Positions 7,674 through 15,700 of a stretch of 36,019 bases of DNA are shown here, in pieces. The DNA is from Actinomycetota bacterium. GTDB taxonomy: Bacteria > Actinomycetota > Acidimicrobiia > IMCC26256 > PALSA-555. Under the pieces are notes generated by a model. That model was given only the letters and a program-made list of their open reading frames with translations. It made no database searches and was not told where the DNA came from. The stretch lies in the NCBI GenBank assembly GCA_003140175.1, contig PLJD01000065.1:1-36019 (forward strand), written 5' to 3'. Numbering within the stretch: position 1 is the stretch's first letter; each line of letters begins with the position of its first letter. Both the position numbers and the translations under genes were made by a program.

Positions 7674-8728
7674 TGCACCCGACGCTGCACACCGAGCTCT
7701 GCGACCTGTGCGGGATCCGGGTGCCGATCGTGCAGACCGGCATGGGCTGGGTCGCCGGGCCTCGCCTCGCCTCCGCCACTGCCAACGCGGGTGGGCTCGG
7801 GATCCTCGCCGCCGGCACGATGGACTTCGACCAGCTGCGCAGCGCGATCACCGAGACGCGGGGCCGCACCGACGCACCGTTCGGCGTGAACCTCCGCTCC
7901 GACGCTCCCGACGCCCAGGACCGCTGCCAGCTCCTCATCGACGAGGGGGTGCGAGTCGCGTCGTTCGCGCTCGCCCCCCAACCGGCGCTCATCGAGCAGC
8001 TCAAGGCCGGCGGGGTCATCGTCATCCCGTCCATCGGCGCCAAGCGTCACGCCGAGAAAGTCGTGGCGTGGGGCGCCGACGCGGTGCTGGTCCAGGGCGG
8101 CGAAGGCGGCGGGCACACCGGCCCCGTCCCGACCTCGCTGCTCCTGCCCCAGGTGCTCGACACGGTGGATGTCCCCGTCATCGCCGCGGGTGGCTTCTTT
8201 GACGGGCGCGGGCTCGTGGCCGCGCTCGCCTACGGCGCGGCGGGCATCGCGATGGGTACCCGGTTTCTCTTGACCCGCGACAGCCCGGTCGGCCAGGCAG
8301 TCAAGGACCTCTACCTGTCGAAAGGTGTCACCGACACGATCGTGACCACCCAGGTCGACGGCGTCCCCCACCGGGTGCTGCGCACCGACTTCACCGAACA
8401 CATGGTGCGCACCGGCGCGGTCACCGGCCTGCCCCGCGCGGTCCGCAACGCGATCCGGTTCCGGCGTCTCTCCGGGCTGCGCTGGCGCGACCTCCTCGTC
8501 GAGGGTCGCGCGATGCGACAGGCCCAGGACCTGTCGTGGAGCCAGGTGGTCATGGCGGCGAACACGCCCATGCTGTTGAAAGCGGCCATGGTCGATGGGC
8601 GACCCGATCTCGGCGTCATGTCGAGCGGGCAGGTGGTCGGCGTGATCGACGACCTGCCCAGCGTCGCCGAGCTCATCGACCGGATGATCGACGAGGCCGA
8701 AACCACCTTGAAGCGCCTCGGCGCATGA
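7673..8728 (+). CDS. ipdC: IpdC-type flavin oxidoreductase (nitronate monooxygenase fold)
   Basis: 351-residue FMN-binding TIM barrel of the 2-nitropropane dioxygenase/nitronate monooxygenase family. FMN/phosphate-binding segments: QTGMGWVAGPRLASATANAG at the N-terminus, LVQGGEGGGHTG with the conserved His, and PVIAAGGFFDGRGLVAAL followed by GAAGIAMGTRF. In mycobacteria IpdC follows ipdAB and introduces a double bond into the ring-D-derived CoA ester before IpdAB acts (established knowledge of the pathway). The length equals that of the mycobacterial protein (about 355) and the gene order ipdA-ipdB-ipdC is identical. Its stop overlaps the esterase start by 4 nt (ATGA). Confidence 0.88.
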   Translation: MHPTLHTELCDLCGIRVPIVQTGMGWVAGPRLASATANAGGLGILAAGTMDFDQLRSAITETRGRTDAPFGVNLRSDAPDAQDRCQLLIDEGVRVASFALAPQPALIEQLKAGGVIVIPSIGAKRHAEKVVAWGADAVLVQGGEGGGHTGPVPTSLLLPQVLDTVDVPVIAAGGFFDGRGLVAALAYGAAGIAMGTRFLLTRDSPVGQAVKDLYLSKGVTDTIVTTQVDGVPHRVLRTDFTEHMVRTGAVTGLPRAVRNAIRFRRLSGLRWRDLLVEGRAMRQAQDLSWSQVVMAANTPMLLKAAMVDGRPDLGVMSSGQVVGVIDDLPSVAELIDRMIDEAETTLKRLGA

Positions 8729-9879
8729 CCCTCGCCCTCGCCCCCGACGTGCACGTCGAGCCCGGCTGGGGCCCGGTCGCCGACGCGTTCCGCCGAAACT
8801 TCGAGACCAGCGGCGAGGTCGGCGCGGCGTGCTGCGTGTACGCCGACGGCCGGCCGGTCGTCGACGTCTGGGGTGGGCTCGCCGACCCGGCCACGAGCCG
8901 GGCCTGGGCGTCCGACACGATCGTGATCATCTTCTCGTGCACGAAGGGGATCACCGCGCTCGGCGCGAACCGTCTCATCGAAGCGGGCCGCCTCGACCCC
9001 GACGCGCCGGTCGCCCGGTACTGGCCGGAGTTCGCCGCCAACGACAAGGAAGCGATCACGGTCCGCATGGTGCTGAGCCACCGGGCCGGGCTCGCCGCGG
9101 TCGACGGGGACCTGACCCTCGACGACGTGGCGGCCTGGCAGCCGGTCGTGGACGCCATCGCCGCGCAGGCACCGAACTGGGAGCCCGGCTCGGCGCACGG
9201 CTACCACGCCCGGTCGTTCGGCTGGATCATCGGGGAGCTCATCCGGCGGATCACCGGGCAGATGCCGGGCGCGTATATCGCCGACGAGATCGCCGCGCCG
9301 CTGCACCTCGACTTGTACCTCGGGGTGCCCGAAGCGCTCGACCACCGGGTCGCCACCCTGTGCCCCGCGCCCGACGCCGCGCTCCTCGACGAGTTCGCCG
9401 CCGCGGACCCGTCGTCGCTCTTCGCCCGGGTCATGACCGGACCGTCCGGCCTCTTCCACTACGACAACGAATGGAACACCCGCCGGCTCCGCGCCGCGCA
9501 GCTGCCCTCCTCGAACGGCCATGCCGACGCGCGCTCGCTGGCCCGCGCGTACGCGGCGTGCCTCGCGCCGGTCGACGGGGTCCGCCTCCTCGGCGACGCG
9601 GCCCTCGACCAGGCCACCGAAGTGCTCTCCGAGGGCAACGACCTCGTGATCGGCCAGCCGCTCACGTTCGGGCTCGGGTTCTCACTGCCGCCCACGCTCG
9701 GCCCCGGGGCGGGGCCCCGTTCGTTCGGGCACGCCGGTGCCGGCGGGTCGCTGGCGTACGCCGACCGCGACGCCGGGCTGGCGTTCGGGTACGTCATGAA
9801 CCAGATGCGCTTGGGCGGCCCGACGGACGACCCGCGAGCCGCTCGGCTCAGCGCGGCCGCGGCGAGGTGTGCCGGATGA
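8725..9879 (+). CDS. Serine hydrolase, class C beta-lactamase/esterase family
   Basis: 384 residues. The SxxK nucleophile motif is SCTK (Ser71, Lys74), followed by GYHARSFGW, where Tyr serves as the base in EstB-type enzymes, and GHAGAGGS as the third (HxG-type) motif near residue 335. No signal peptide is visible, so it should act in the cytoplasm, which fits an esterase or thioesterase more than a beta-lactamase. It is the last gene of the operon starting at 5942, overlapping ipdC by ATGA. M. tuberculosis LipE belongs to the same superfamily and is cholesterol-associated; equivalence is only a suggestion. The substrate is unknown. Confidence 0.8.
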   Translation: MTLALAPDVHVEPGWGPVADAFRRNFETSGEVGAACCVYADGRPVVDVWGGLADPATSRAWASDTIVIIFSCTKGITALGANRLIEAGRLDPDAPVARYWPEFAANDKEAITVRMVLSHRAGLAAVDGDLTLDDVAAWQPVVDAIAAQAPNWEPGSAHGYHARSFGWIIGELIRRITGQMPGAYIADEIAAPLHLDLYLGVPEALDHRVATLCPAPDAALLDEFAAADPSSLFARVMTGPSGLFHYDNEWNTRRLRAAQLPSSNGHADARSLARAYAACLAPVDGVRLLGDAALDQATEVLSEGNDLVIGQPLTFGLGFSLPPTLGPGAGPRSFGHAGAGGSLAYADRDAGLAFGYVMNQMRLGGPTDDPRAARLSAAAARCAG

Positions 9880-9976
9880 CGACTGCGTGGAGGTGGCGTC
9901 GGGGCCGCCGTTCCAGGGCAGCCATCAACGCCATGCCGACGACGGCGGCGATCAAAGCTCCGAGTGCGAGCAGCAT
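9848..9976 (-). CDS. Possible 42-residue single-pass membrane microprotein
   Basis: ATG at 9976 (or GTG at 9979) opens a short frame with one strongly hydrophobic helix, MLLALGALIAAVVGMALMAA, followed by ERRPRRHLH and a basic tail. This is the positive-inside layout of a small inner-membrane protein. It lies in the 157-nt gap between the esterase and SnoaL-like genes and its 3' end overlaps the esterase 3' end. No clear Shine-Dalgarno or TASSST element is present, although TACACC lies upstream. G+C-rich antisense frames easily yield Ala/Leu-rich stretches, so confidence is low. Confidence 0.3.
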   Translation of the reverse strand: MLLALGALIAAVVGMALMAALERRPRRHLHAVVIRHTSPRPR

Positions 9977-10036
9977 CACTGGGTGTAACGCCCGCCGCCA
10001 TCCAGACGTTCCCGACCTCGCCGTCCGGGAGGCTCG

Positions 10037-10426
10037 ATGACGCTGAGCGCCGCCGACGCGCACGCGATGTTCGACCGCCGCCGGCGGGCGTGGCTGGCTG
10101 AGGACGTGGCCGCGTACCTCGACTGCTGGGTGGACGACCTGGTGCTCGAAACGCCGGGGACCGTGGTGCGGGGCCGGGCGGCCTACGAGGCGATGGTCCG
10201 GGGGTCGCTGGCCTGGGCGAAGCCCGCCGCGTTCGAGGTGCACCACGTCGCCGCCGACGGCGACGTGGTCCTCGCCGACTGGACGATCACGGTCGAGCGG
10301 CGCGCCGACCGCGAGTCCATCGCGTGGCGGGGGATGAGCGCGTGCGAGCTGCGGGAAGGCCGCATCGTGTGGTGGCGGGAGTACTACCAGGACCCGGGCG
10401 CGCTGGCCCGCGCCGCGCGGCGGTAG
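10037..10426 (+). CDS. SnoaL-like/NTF2-fold protein
   Basis: 129 residues, cone-shaped NTF2-like fold. It shows the helical N-terminus with MFDRRRRAWLAEDVAAYLDC, the strand LVLETPGTVVRGRAAYEAMV, and the paired C-terminal strands with REGRIVWWREYYQ, all typical of the SnoaL family (isomerases, hydrolases or ligand-binding proteins). The GGGAGG at 10027-10032 is a good Shine-Dalgarno for the ATG. It lies 8 nt before the acyl-CoA dehydrogenase gene, so it probably shares its transcript and may act on a ring-derived intermediate. Steroid delta-isomerases have the same fold, but no specific catalytic set could be confirmed. Confidence 0.75.
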   Translation: MTLSAADAHAMFDRRRRAWLAEDVAAYLDCWVDDLVLETPGTVVRGRAAYEAMVRGSLAWAKPAAFEVHHVAADGDVVLADWTITVERRADRESIAWRGMSACELREGRIVWWREYYQDPGALARAARR

Positions 10427-10434
10427 CGGGAGCC

Positions 10435-11583
10435 ATGGACCTCACCTTCAGCCCCGCCGAGAAGGCGTTCCGCGCCGAGTGTCGGTCCTGGCTCACCGCG
10501 CACGCTCCCCACGACCTGCCCTCGGGTGACACCCGGGAGGGATTCGCCGCGCACCTGGCGTGGGAGCGGAAGCTGTTCGGCGCGCGCTTCGCCGTCGTGT
10601 CGTGGCCCGAGGCGTACGGGGGGCGAGGCGCGTCGGCCATGGAGTGGCTGATCTTCGAGGAGGAGTACTACCGGGCCGGCGCGCCACAGCGCGTCACCCA
10701 GAACGGCATCTTCTTGCTCGCACCCACCGTGTTCGATTTCGGGACGAGAGCCCAACAGGATCAGATCCTGCCCCGCATGGCCGCCGCGCAGGACCTGTGG
10801 TGCCAGGGCTGGTCCGAGCCCAACGCCGGCAGCGACCTGGCAGCCATCGAGAGCCGCGCCGAGCGCGACGAGCCCGGCGGCGGCTGGCGGCTCTCGGGGC
10901 AGAAGACCTGGACCACCCGCGGCGCGTTCTGCACCCATCTCTTCGGCCTGTTCCGCACCGACCCGAGCGCCGAGCGGCACCGCGGACTCACCTACTTCCT
11001 CGTGCCCCTCGAAGCGCCCGGCGTCACCGTCCGGGGGTTCGGGCGTCTCGACGGCGACGAGGGCTTCGCCGAGGTGTTCTTCGACGACGTCTTCGTGCAC
11101 GACGACGAAGTGCTCGGCGAGGTCCACCAGGGCTGGGGCGTCGCGATGGCCACCACCGGTTCGGAGCGTGGCCTCACGCTGCGAAGCCCTGGCCGGTTCC
11201 TCGCCACCGCGGCCCGGCTCGTGGACCTGGCCCGCCGCTCGGGCGACGCCGCCGCCCCGACCCTCGTCGACTCGGTCGTCGCCGACTGGATCGACGCCGA
11301 GGCGTACCGGTGGCAGACCTTCTCGACCGTCACCCGCATGACCGACGGCGAGAACCTGGGGGCCGAGTCGAGCCTCACCAAGGTGTTCTGGTCCGAGCTC
11401 GACGTGCGCCTCCACGAGCACGCGTTGGCGCTGCTCGGGGCGGCCGCCGAGCTCGCCGACGCCGACCCGCACGACTGGATGAAGGGCTACCAGTTCGCGC
11501 TCTCCGGCCCGATCTACGCCGGAACCAACGAGATCCAACGCAACGTCATCGCCGAGCGGGTGCTCGGCCTGCCGCGTCGCTGA
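10435..11583 (+). CDS. Acyl-CoA dehydrogenase, FadE31-like subunit
   Basis: 382 residues with the full acyl-CoA dehydrogenase layout: an N-terminal helical domain (1-120), the FAD/substrate beta-domain with WCQGWSEPNAGSDLA and SGQKTWTTRGAF, and a C-terminal helical domain ending YAGTNEIQRNVIAERVLGL. Steroid-degrading actinobacteria use heterotetramers made of two different FadE subunits. This longer one resembles mycobacterial FadE31, for example in the GAESSLTKVFWSELDV segment (from memory). The next gene supplies the shorter partner after a 6-nt gap. Role: alpha,beta-desaturation of a CoA ester in ring C/D breakdown (inference); the natural electron acceptor would be ETF, not encoded here. 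Confidence 0.88.
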   Translation: MDLTFSPAEKAFRAECRSWLTAHAPHDLPSGDTREGFAAHLAWERKLFGARFAVVSWPEAYGGRGASAMEWLIFEEEYYRAGAPQRVTQNGIFLLAPTVFDFGTRAQQDQILPRMAAAQDLWCQGWSEPNAGSDLAAIESRAERDEPGGGWRLSGQKTWTTRGAFCTHLFGLFRTDPSAERHRGLTYFLVPLEAPGVTVRGFGRLDGDEGFAEVFFDDVFVHDDEVLGEVHQGWGVAMATTGSERGLTLRSPGRFLATAARLVDLARRSGDAAAPTLVDSVVADWIDAEAYRWQTFSTVTRMTDGENLGAESSLTKVFWSELDVRLHEHALALLGAAAELADADPHDWMKGYQFALSGPIYAGTNEIQRNVIAERVLGLPRR

Positions 11584-11589
11584 GCCGAC

Positions 11590-12567
11590 ATGCGCTTCGC
11601 GTTCACCGACGACCAGCTGGCGTTCCGAGACGCGGTCCGGGACCTGCTCGACCGCGAGTGCCCGCCCGCGGTGGTCCGCGACGCCTGGACCAACGACACC
11701 GGGCGCAGCGGCGCCGCGTGGGCGCACCTCGCCGACATGGGGGTGCTCGGCGCGCTGGCCTCCGAAGCCCACGGCGGGCTCGGGCTCACCCTGGTCGACC
11801 TCGTGCTCGTCCTCGAAGAGACCGGCTACGCGGCGCTGCCTGAGCCGATCGTCGAACACGCCGCGGTGACGGTCCCGATCCTCGAGGACTCCACCGCCGC
11901 CGCCGCGGGACGCGTCACCGTCACCGCCGCCCTCGACGGCTCTGGCCTCGCGCCGTGGGCGGACACGGCCGAGCTGATCGTGCTCCCCGGCGAGACCGGC
12001 GCCGCGGTGCTCGCGCGTGCCGACGTCGCCCTCGACCGGCGCGAGTCCGTCGACGGAGCCCGACGGCTGTTCGCCGTACACCCGCGCGCTGGCCCCCAGG
12101 CGGTGCGCCCCGCCCTCGGGGCGTTCGAACGCGGCGCGCTCGGTGCCGCCGCGCAGCTCCTCGGCTTGAACGAGCGGATGCTGGACCTCACCGTCGCCTA
12201 CGTCGCCGAGCGTCGCCAGTTCGGCGTACCCGTCGGGTCGTTCCAGGCGGTGAAGCACCACCTCGCCGACGCCCGCCTCGGCCTCGAGTTCGCCCGACCC
12301 CTCGTCTACCGCGCCGCCTGGTCCCTCACCCACGGCGACCCTGACGCCGCGGTGCACGTCTCGATGGCCAAGGCCCAAGCATCCGACGCGGCCCGACTCA
12401 CCGGCCGTCAGGCCCTCCAATGCCACGGCGCCATCGGCTACTCCTTCGAGTACGACCTGCACCTGTACCTGAAACGAGCCTGGGCGCTCGCCGCGACCTG
12501 GGGTGACGCCCGCTGGCACCGAGCCCAGATCGGCCAGACCCTCGGGCTGCCGTCGGGATCCGCCTGA
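11590..12567 (+). CDS. Acyl-CoA dehydrogenase, short partner subunit (FadE32/33-like)
   Basis: 325 residues, short for the family (usually about 380). The middle beta-domain is reduced and degenerate; the N-terminal domain MRFAFTDDQLAFRDAVRDLL and the C-terminal part with RRQFGVPVGSFQAVKHHLAD and QALQCHGAIGYSFEYDLHLY are intact. This combination of a shortened mid-domain and an intact C-terminus is typical of the small subunits FadE27/29/32/33 in alpha2beta2 steroid acyl-CoA dehydrogenases (family knowledge). It starts 6 nt after the FadE31-like gene, which supports complex formation. It is the last gene of this run, followed by a 164-nt gap. Confidence 0.87.
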   Translation: MRFAFTDDQLAFRDAVRDLLDRECPPAVVRDAWTNDTGRSGAAWAHLADMGVLGALASEAHGGLGLTLVDLVLVLEETGYAALPEPIVEHAAVTVPILEDSTAAAAGRVTVTAALDGSGLAPWADTAELIVLPGETGAAVLARADVALDRRESVDGARRLFAVHPRAGPQAVRPALGAFERGALGAAAQLLGLNERMLDLTVAYVAERRQFGVPVGSFQAVKHHLADARLGLEFARPLVYRAAWSLTHGDPDAAVHVSMAKAQASDAARLTGRQALQCHGAIGYSFEYDLHLYLKRAWALAATWGDARWHRAQIGQTLGLPSGSA

Positions 12568-12685
12568 GCCGGCTCGGAGCCAACCTGCCGAGCCGCCGCC
12601 GAACTCGACGAACTCGAAGCCGCCGCCAACGGCGCTCCCACCTCGAGCTGAGGTCCCGCCTCGCGACCTCGAAACCAGGGCGCCG

Positions 12686-12691
12686 TATCGT
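12686..12691 (+). promoter_or_regulatory. Possible -10 element of fadA6
   Basis: TATCGT lies 40 nt before the ATG at 12732, so this gene would have a real leader, with a GGGAG Shine-Dalgarno before the start. A 5-bp inverted repeat (12640-12654, ACCTC/GAGGT) lies just upstream. The rest of the 12568-12731 gap shows no gene. Confidence 0.3.
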
Positions 12692-12731
12692 GGTGGCCTG
12701 ACATCCAGCCCTGCGTCATGAGGGAGCCCTG

Positions 12732-13886
12732 ATGCCCGAGGCCTACATCGTCGACGCCGTGCGAACCCCGGTTGGCAAGCGGGGCGGCGGCCTGGCCGCG
12801 GTCCACCCCGCCGATCTCGGCGCGCACGTCATCCGGGCGCTTGTCGAGCGCAACGACCTCGACCCCCTCGCGGTTGAGGACGTGTTCTTCGGCTGTGTAG
12901 ACCAGCTCGGCCCCCAAGCCGGCGACATCGCGCGCACGGCGTGGCTCGCTGCCGGCTACCCCGAGGAGGTGCCCGGCACCACCATCGACCGCCAGTGCGG
13001 CTCGTCGCAGCAGGCGCTGCACTTCGCCGCCCAAGCGGTCATGAGCGGCACGAACGACGTCATCGTCGCGGGCGGGGTGCAGAACATGAGCATGATCCCG
13101 ATCGCGGCGGCGCTGACCGCCGCGGAGCCGTTCGGGTTCACCGACCCGTTCTCCGGCTCCACGGGCTGGGTTGCCCGCTACGGCGACCAGGAGGTCTCCC
13201 AGTTCCGGGGCGCGGAGATGATCGCCGACAAGTGGGGCATCAGCCGCCACGACATGGAAGAGTTCGCGCTCGAGAGCCACGAGCGGGCCATCCGAGCCCA
13301 GGACGAGGGCCGCTTCGACGCCGAGATCGTGCCCCTCGGCGACGTCCGCGTCGACGAGGGACCGCGCCGGGGCACCTCGCTCGAGAAGATGGCCCAGCTC
13401 CCCACCCTCGTCGAGGGCGGCCGGCTCACCGCCGCGCTGTCGTCGCAGATCTCCGACGCGGCGAGCGCCATGCTCGTCATGTCCGAACGCGCGGTGCGCG
13501 ACCACGACGTACGACCCCGGGCCCGGGTCCACCATCTCTCGGTCCGCGGCGCCGACCCGATCTTCATGCTCACCGCGCCGATCCCCGCGACCGCGTACGC
13601 CCTCGAACGCACCGGCCTGCGCCTCGACGACATCGACCTCGTCGAGATCAACGAGGCGTTCGCGTCGGTGGTGCTGGCCTGGCAGCGCGAGACCAGCGCC
13701 GACCTCGACCGGGTGAACGTGAACGGCGGCGCGATCGCGATCGGGCATCCGCTCGGCGCGACCGGCACCCGGCTGATGACGACGCTGCTGAACGAGCTCG
13801 AGCGTCGCGGCGGCCGCTACGGCCTGCAGACCATGTGCGAGGGTGGCGGGCAGGCCAACGTGACGATCATCGAACGTCTCGGCTGA
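12732..13886 (+). CDS. fadA6: FadA6-type acetyl-CoA acetyltransferase (thiolase)
   Basis: 384 residues with all thiolase catalytic elements: nucleophile Cys89 in DRQCGSSQQAL, His339 in GHPLGATG and Cys369 in MCEGGGQANV. The segments YGDQEVSQFRGAEMIADKWG and GGVQNMSMIPI match what I recall of M. tuberculosis FadA6, a thiolase of the KstR2 set that releases acetyl-CoA or succinyl-type fragments during ring C/D breakdown. An ATG with GGGAG 7-8 nt upstream sets the start. It converges on the LLM gene with a single base between stop codons. Another acetyl-CoA C-acyltransferase role cannot be excluded. Confidence 0.87.
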   Translation: MPEAYIVDAVRTPVGKRGGGLAAVHPADLGAHVIRALVERNDLDPLAVEDVFFGCVDQLGPQAGDIARTAWLAAGYPEEVPGTTIDRQCGSSQQALHFAAQAVMSGTNDVIVAGGVQNMSMIPIAAALTAAEPFGFTDPFSGSTGWVARYGDQEVSQFRGAEMIADKWGISRHDMEEFALESHERAIRAQDEGRFDAEIVPLGDVRVDEGPRRGTSLEKMAQLPTLVEGGRLTAALSSQISDAASAMLVMSERAVRDHDVRPRARVHHLSVRGADPIFMLTAPIPATAYALERTGLRLDDIDLVEINEAFASVVLAWQRETSADLDRVNVNGGAIAIGHPLGATGTRLMTTLLNELERRGGRYGLQTMCEGGGQANVTIIERLG

Positions 13887-13887
13887 G

Positions 13888-14736
13888 CTACCCGGCCCGG
13901 GCGGCCACCAGGTCGGCGTACCGGTCGAGCACGGGCAGTACCACGTCGCGGGTCGCGCCGGGGACGCGCAGCACCACCTCGTCGAGCCCGATGCCGGCGT
14001 AGTAGTCGAGCTTGGCGTCGTCGGCCACGGTCCCGAACGGCACCACCCGCAGCTCCCCAGGATCTCGGCCGCGCGCCTCGCACGCCGCGTGCAATGCGGG
14101 GAGGGCGTCGCGCACGCCGGCGCCCCCGATGGGCAGCCAGCCGTCGCCGTACTCGGCGACGTGCTCGAACAGCTTCGGGCCGGCCGCGCCGCCGAGCAGG
14201 ACCGGCGGGCCGCCGGCCTGGGTCGGCTTGGGCCACGACCAGCTCGCCTCGAACGACACGTATTCGCCGGCGAACGAGGCCACGTCGGCCTGCCAGAGCT
14301 CGCGCATGGCGAGGACGTGCTCGCGGACCACGGCCCGGCGGGTCGTCGGGTCGACGCGGTGATCCTCCATCTCCTCGCGGTTCCAGCCGTAGCCGATCCC
14401 GAGCTCGAGGCGACCCTCCGAGAGCCAGTCGAGCGTCGCGGCGGCCTTCGCGGTGACGATCGGCTCCCGCTGCGCGACCAGGCAGATCCCGGTCCCGAGC
14501 CGGATCCGCTCGGTGAGCGCCGCCGCCGCGCCGAGCACCACGAACGGGTCCACGGTGCGCTTGTACTCCTCGGCCAGCTCGGCGTCGCCGGTCGGTGCTG
14601 GGGTCTGCCGGCTGGTCGGGATGTGGGTGTGCTCCGGCAGGTACAGCGACGCGAGGCCTCGGGCTTCGGCCTCGACGGCCAGCTCGGGCACCCCGATCGA
14701 CCGGTCGGTCGCGAACATCGTGATCCCGAGCTGCAC
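13888..14736 (-). CDS. LLM-class (F420-dependent) oxidoreductase, second copy
   Basis: 282 residues, luciferase-like TIM barrel of the TIGR03619 type. Recognisable: LGITMFATDRSI at the start, LYLPEHTHIPTSRQTP, RIRLGTGICLVAQREPI, GRLELGIGYGWNREE and PVLLGGAAGPKLFEHVAEYGDGW. It belongs to the same superfamily as the gene at 3244-4107, but identity is clearly partial, so this is not a recent duplication. The GTG at 14736 is chosen because TACGGT lies 6 nt upstream. A longer frame reaching 15258 runs through the SDR gene on the other strand and is rejected. It is divergent from the Rv3548c-type SDR, the starts being only 21 nt apart. Confidence 0.85.
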   Translation of the reverse strand: MQLGITMFATDRSIGVPELAVEAEARGLASLYLPEHTHIPTSRQTPAPTGDAELAEEYKRTVDPFVVLGAAAALTERIRLGTGICLVAQREPIVTAKAAATLDWLSEGRLELGIGYGWNREEMEDHRVDPTTRRAVVREHVLAMRELWQADVASFAGEYVSFEASWSWPKPTQAGGPPVLLGGAAGPKLFEHVAEYGDGWLPIGGAGVRDALPALHAACEARGRDPGELRVVPFGTVADDAKLDYYAGIGLDEVVLRVPGATRDVVLPVLDRYADLVAARAG

Positions 14737-14739
14737 GGC

Positions 14740-14750
14740 GGTACCGTACC
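14740..14750. promoter_or_regulatory. Overlapping back-to-back -10 elements in a near-palindrome
   Basis: GGTACCGTACC is symmetric except at its central base. It provides TACGGT on the minus strand (14748-14743, 6 nt before GTG 14736) and TACCGT on the plus strand (14742-14747, 10 nt before ATG 14758). The two hexamers share five base pairs. Confidence 0.5.
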
Positions 14751-14757
14751 CGCCGCC

Positions 14758-15663
14758 ATGGGCATCTGCGAAGGACGCATCGCCATCGTCACCGGCGCGG
14801 GCCGCGGACTCGGTCGCGCGCACGCACTCGAGCTCGCCCGCCAAGGCGCGCGTGTCGTGGTGAACGACCTCGGCGTCGAGCTCGACGGCACCGGGCGCGA
14901 CGCCGCCACCGCGCAGGTCGTCGTCGACGAGATCCGCGCCCTCGGCGGCGAGGCCGTCGCCAACGGCGACGACGTCGCCGACTGGAACGGTGCGGCGAGC
15001 ATCGTTCGTCGCGCCCTGGACTCGTTCGGCGGTCTCGACGTTCTCGTCAACAACGCCGGCTTCGTGCGCGACCGGATGGTGGTCAGCACCACCGAAGCGG
15101 AATGGGACGCCGTCGTGCGCGTGCATCTCAAGGGGCACTTCGCCACCACCCGGGCGGCGAGTGCCTACTGGCGCGACCGGGCCAAGGGTGGCGAGCAAGC
15201 CGACGCCCGCATCGTGAACACCAGCAGCGGCGCCGGGCTGCTCGGCAGCGTCGGCCAAGGCGCGTACAGCGCGGCGAAGGCCGGCATCGCCGCCCTCACC
15301 CTCATCGAAGCGGCCGAGCTCGCCCGCTACGGCGTGACCGCGAACGCGCTCGCGCCCTCGGCGCGGACCCGGATGACCGAGGAAGTGTTCGCCGACACCA
15401 TGGCGCGCCCCGACGCCGGCTTCGACACCATGGACCCCGCCAACGTGTCACCCCTCGTGGCCTGGCTGGCCAGCACCGACTCGGCGGACGTGACCGGACG
15501 GGTGTTCGAGCTCGAGGGCGGCCAGCTCAGCGTCGCCGACGGCTGGCACCACGGGCCGAGCCGCGACAAGGGCGATCGCTGGGACGCGGCCGAGCTCGGA
15601 CCGGTCGTGCGGGCGCTGCTCGGCGACGTGCGAGCACCCGACCCGGTCTACGGCACGACCTGA
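14758..15663 (+). CDS. SDR-family hydroxyacyl-CoA dehydrogenase, Rv3548c-like
   Basis: 301 residues. Cofactor loop TGAGRGLG (about 12-19), VVNDLGVELDG, LVNNAGFVRDRM, catalytic serine in NTSSGAGLLGSVGQGAYS and the YSAAKAG pair, then ALAPSARTRMTEEVF. The extended tail (VADGWHHGP and WDAAELGPVVRALL) is typical of the MFE-2-like SDR group that includes mycobacterial Rv3548c, a member of the steroid ring-degradation regulon (recalled). Probable role: NAD-dependent oxidation of a 3-hydroxyacyl-CoA before thiolysis by FadA6 (inference). The ATG is set by the -10 element 10 nt upstream. A 7-bp hairpin follows the stop and probably ends transcription. Confidence 0.88.
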   Translation: MGICEGRIAIVTGAGRGLGRAHALELARQGARVVVNDLGVELDGTGRDAATAQVVVDEIRALGGEAVANGDDVADWNGAASIVRRALDSFGGLDVLVNNAGFVRDRMVVSTTEAEWDAVVRVHLKGHFATTRAASAYWRDRAKGGEQADARIVNTSSGAGLLGSVGQGAYSAAKAGIAALTLIEAAELARYGVTANALAPSARTRMTEEVFADTMARPDAGFDTMDPANVSPLVAWLASTDSADVTGRVFELEGGQLSVADGWHHGPSRDKGDRWDAAELGPVVRALLGDVRAPDPVYGTT

Positions 15664-15664
15664 C

Positions 15665-15688
15665 CCGCCCGGGCACCCGCTCGGGCGG
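15665..15688. terminator. Hairpin between convergent genes
   Basis: CCGCCCG (15665-15671) pairs with CGGGCGG (15682-15688) around a 10-nt loop. It sits between two convergent stops (15663 and 15701). No T-run follows on either side, so termination efficiency is uncertain. Confidence 0.5.
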
Positions 15689-15700
15689 CGCCGATCGACG

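Noticed and set aside
10384..12519. About 710-codon open frame on the minus strand
   Set aside because: Antisense to both acyl-CoA dehydrogenase genes. It is a G+C-driven shadow frame with Gly/Val/Glu/Arg bias and no recognisable motif.
3244..14736. The two LLM oxidoreductase genes as a duplication
   Set aside because: Shared family motifs only; the rest of the proteins differ throughout, so no recent duplication or repeat is supported.
12438..15149. Very long open frame (about 900 codons) on the minus strand
   Set aside because: Runs antisense through the fadA6 and SDR genes. Its composition is Arg/Ser/Pro-rich with no domain, and the real minus-strand gene (13888-14736) is in another frame.
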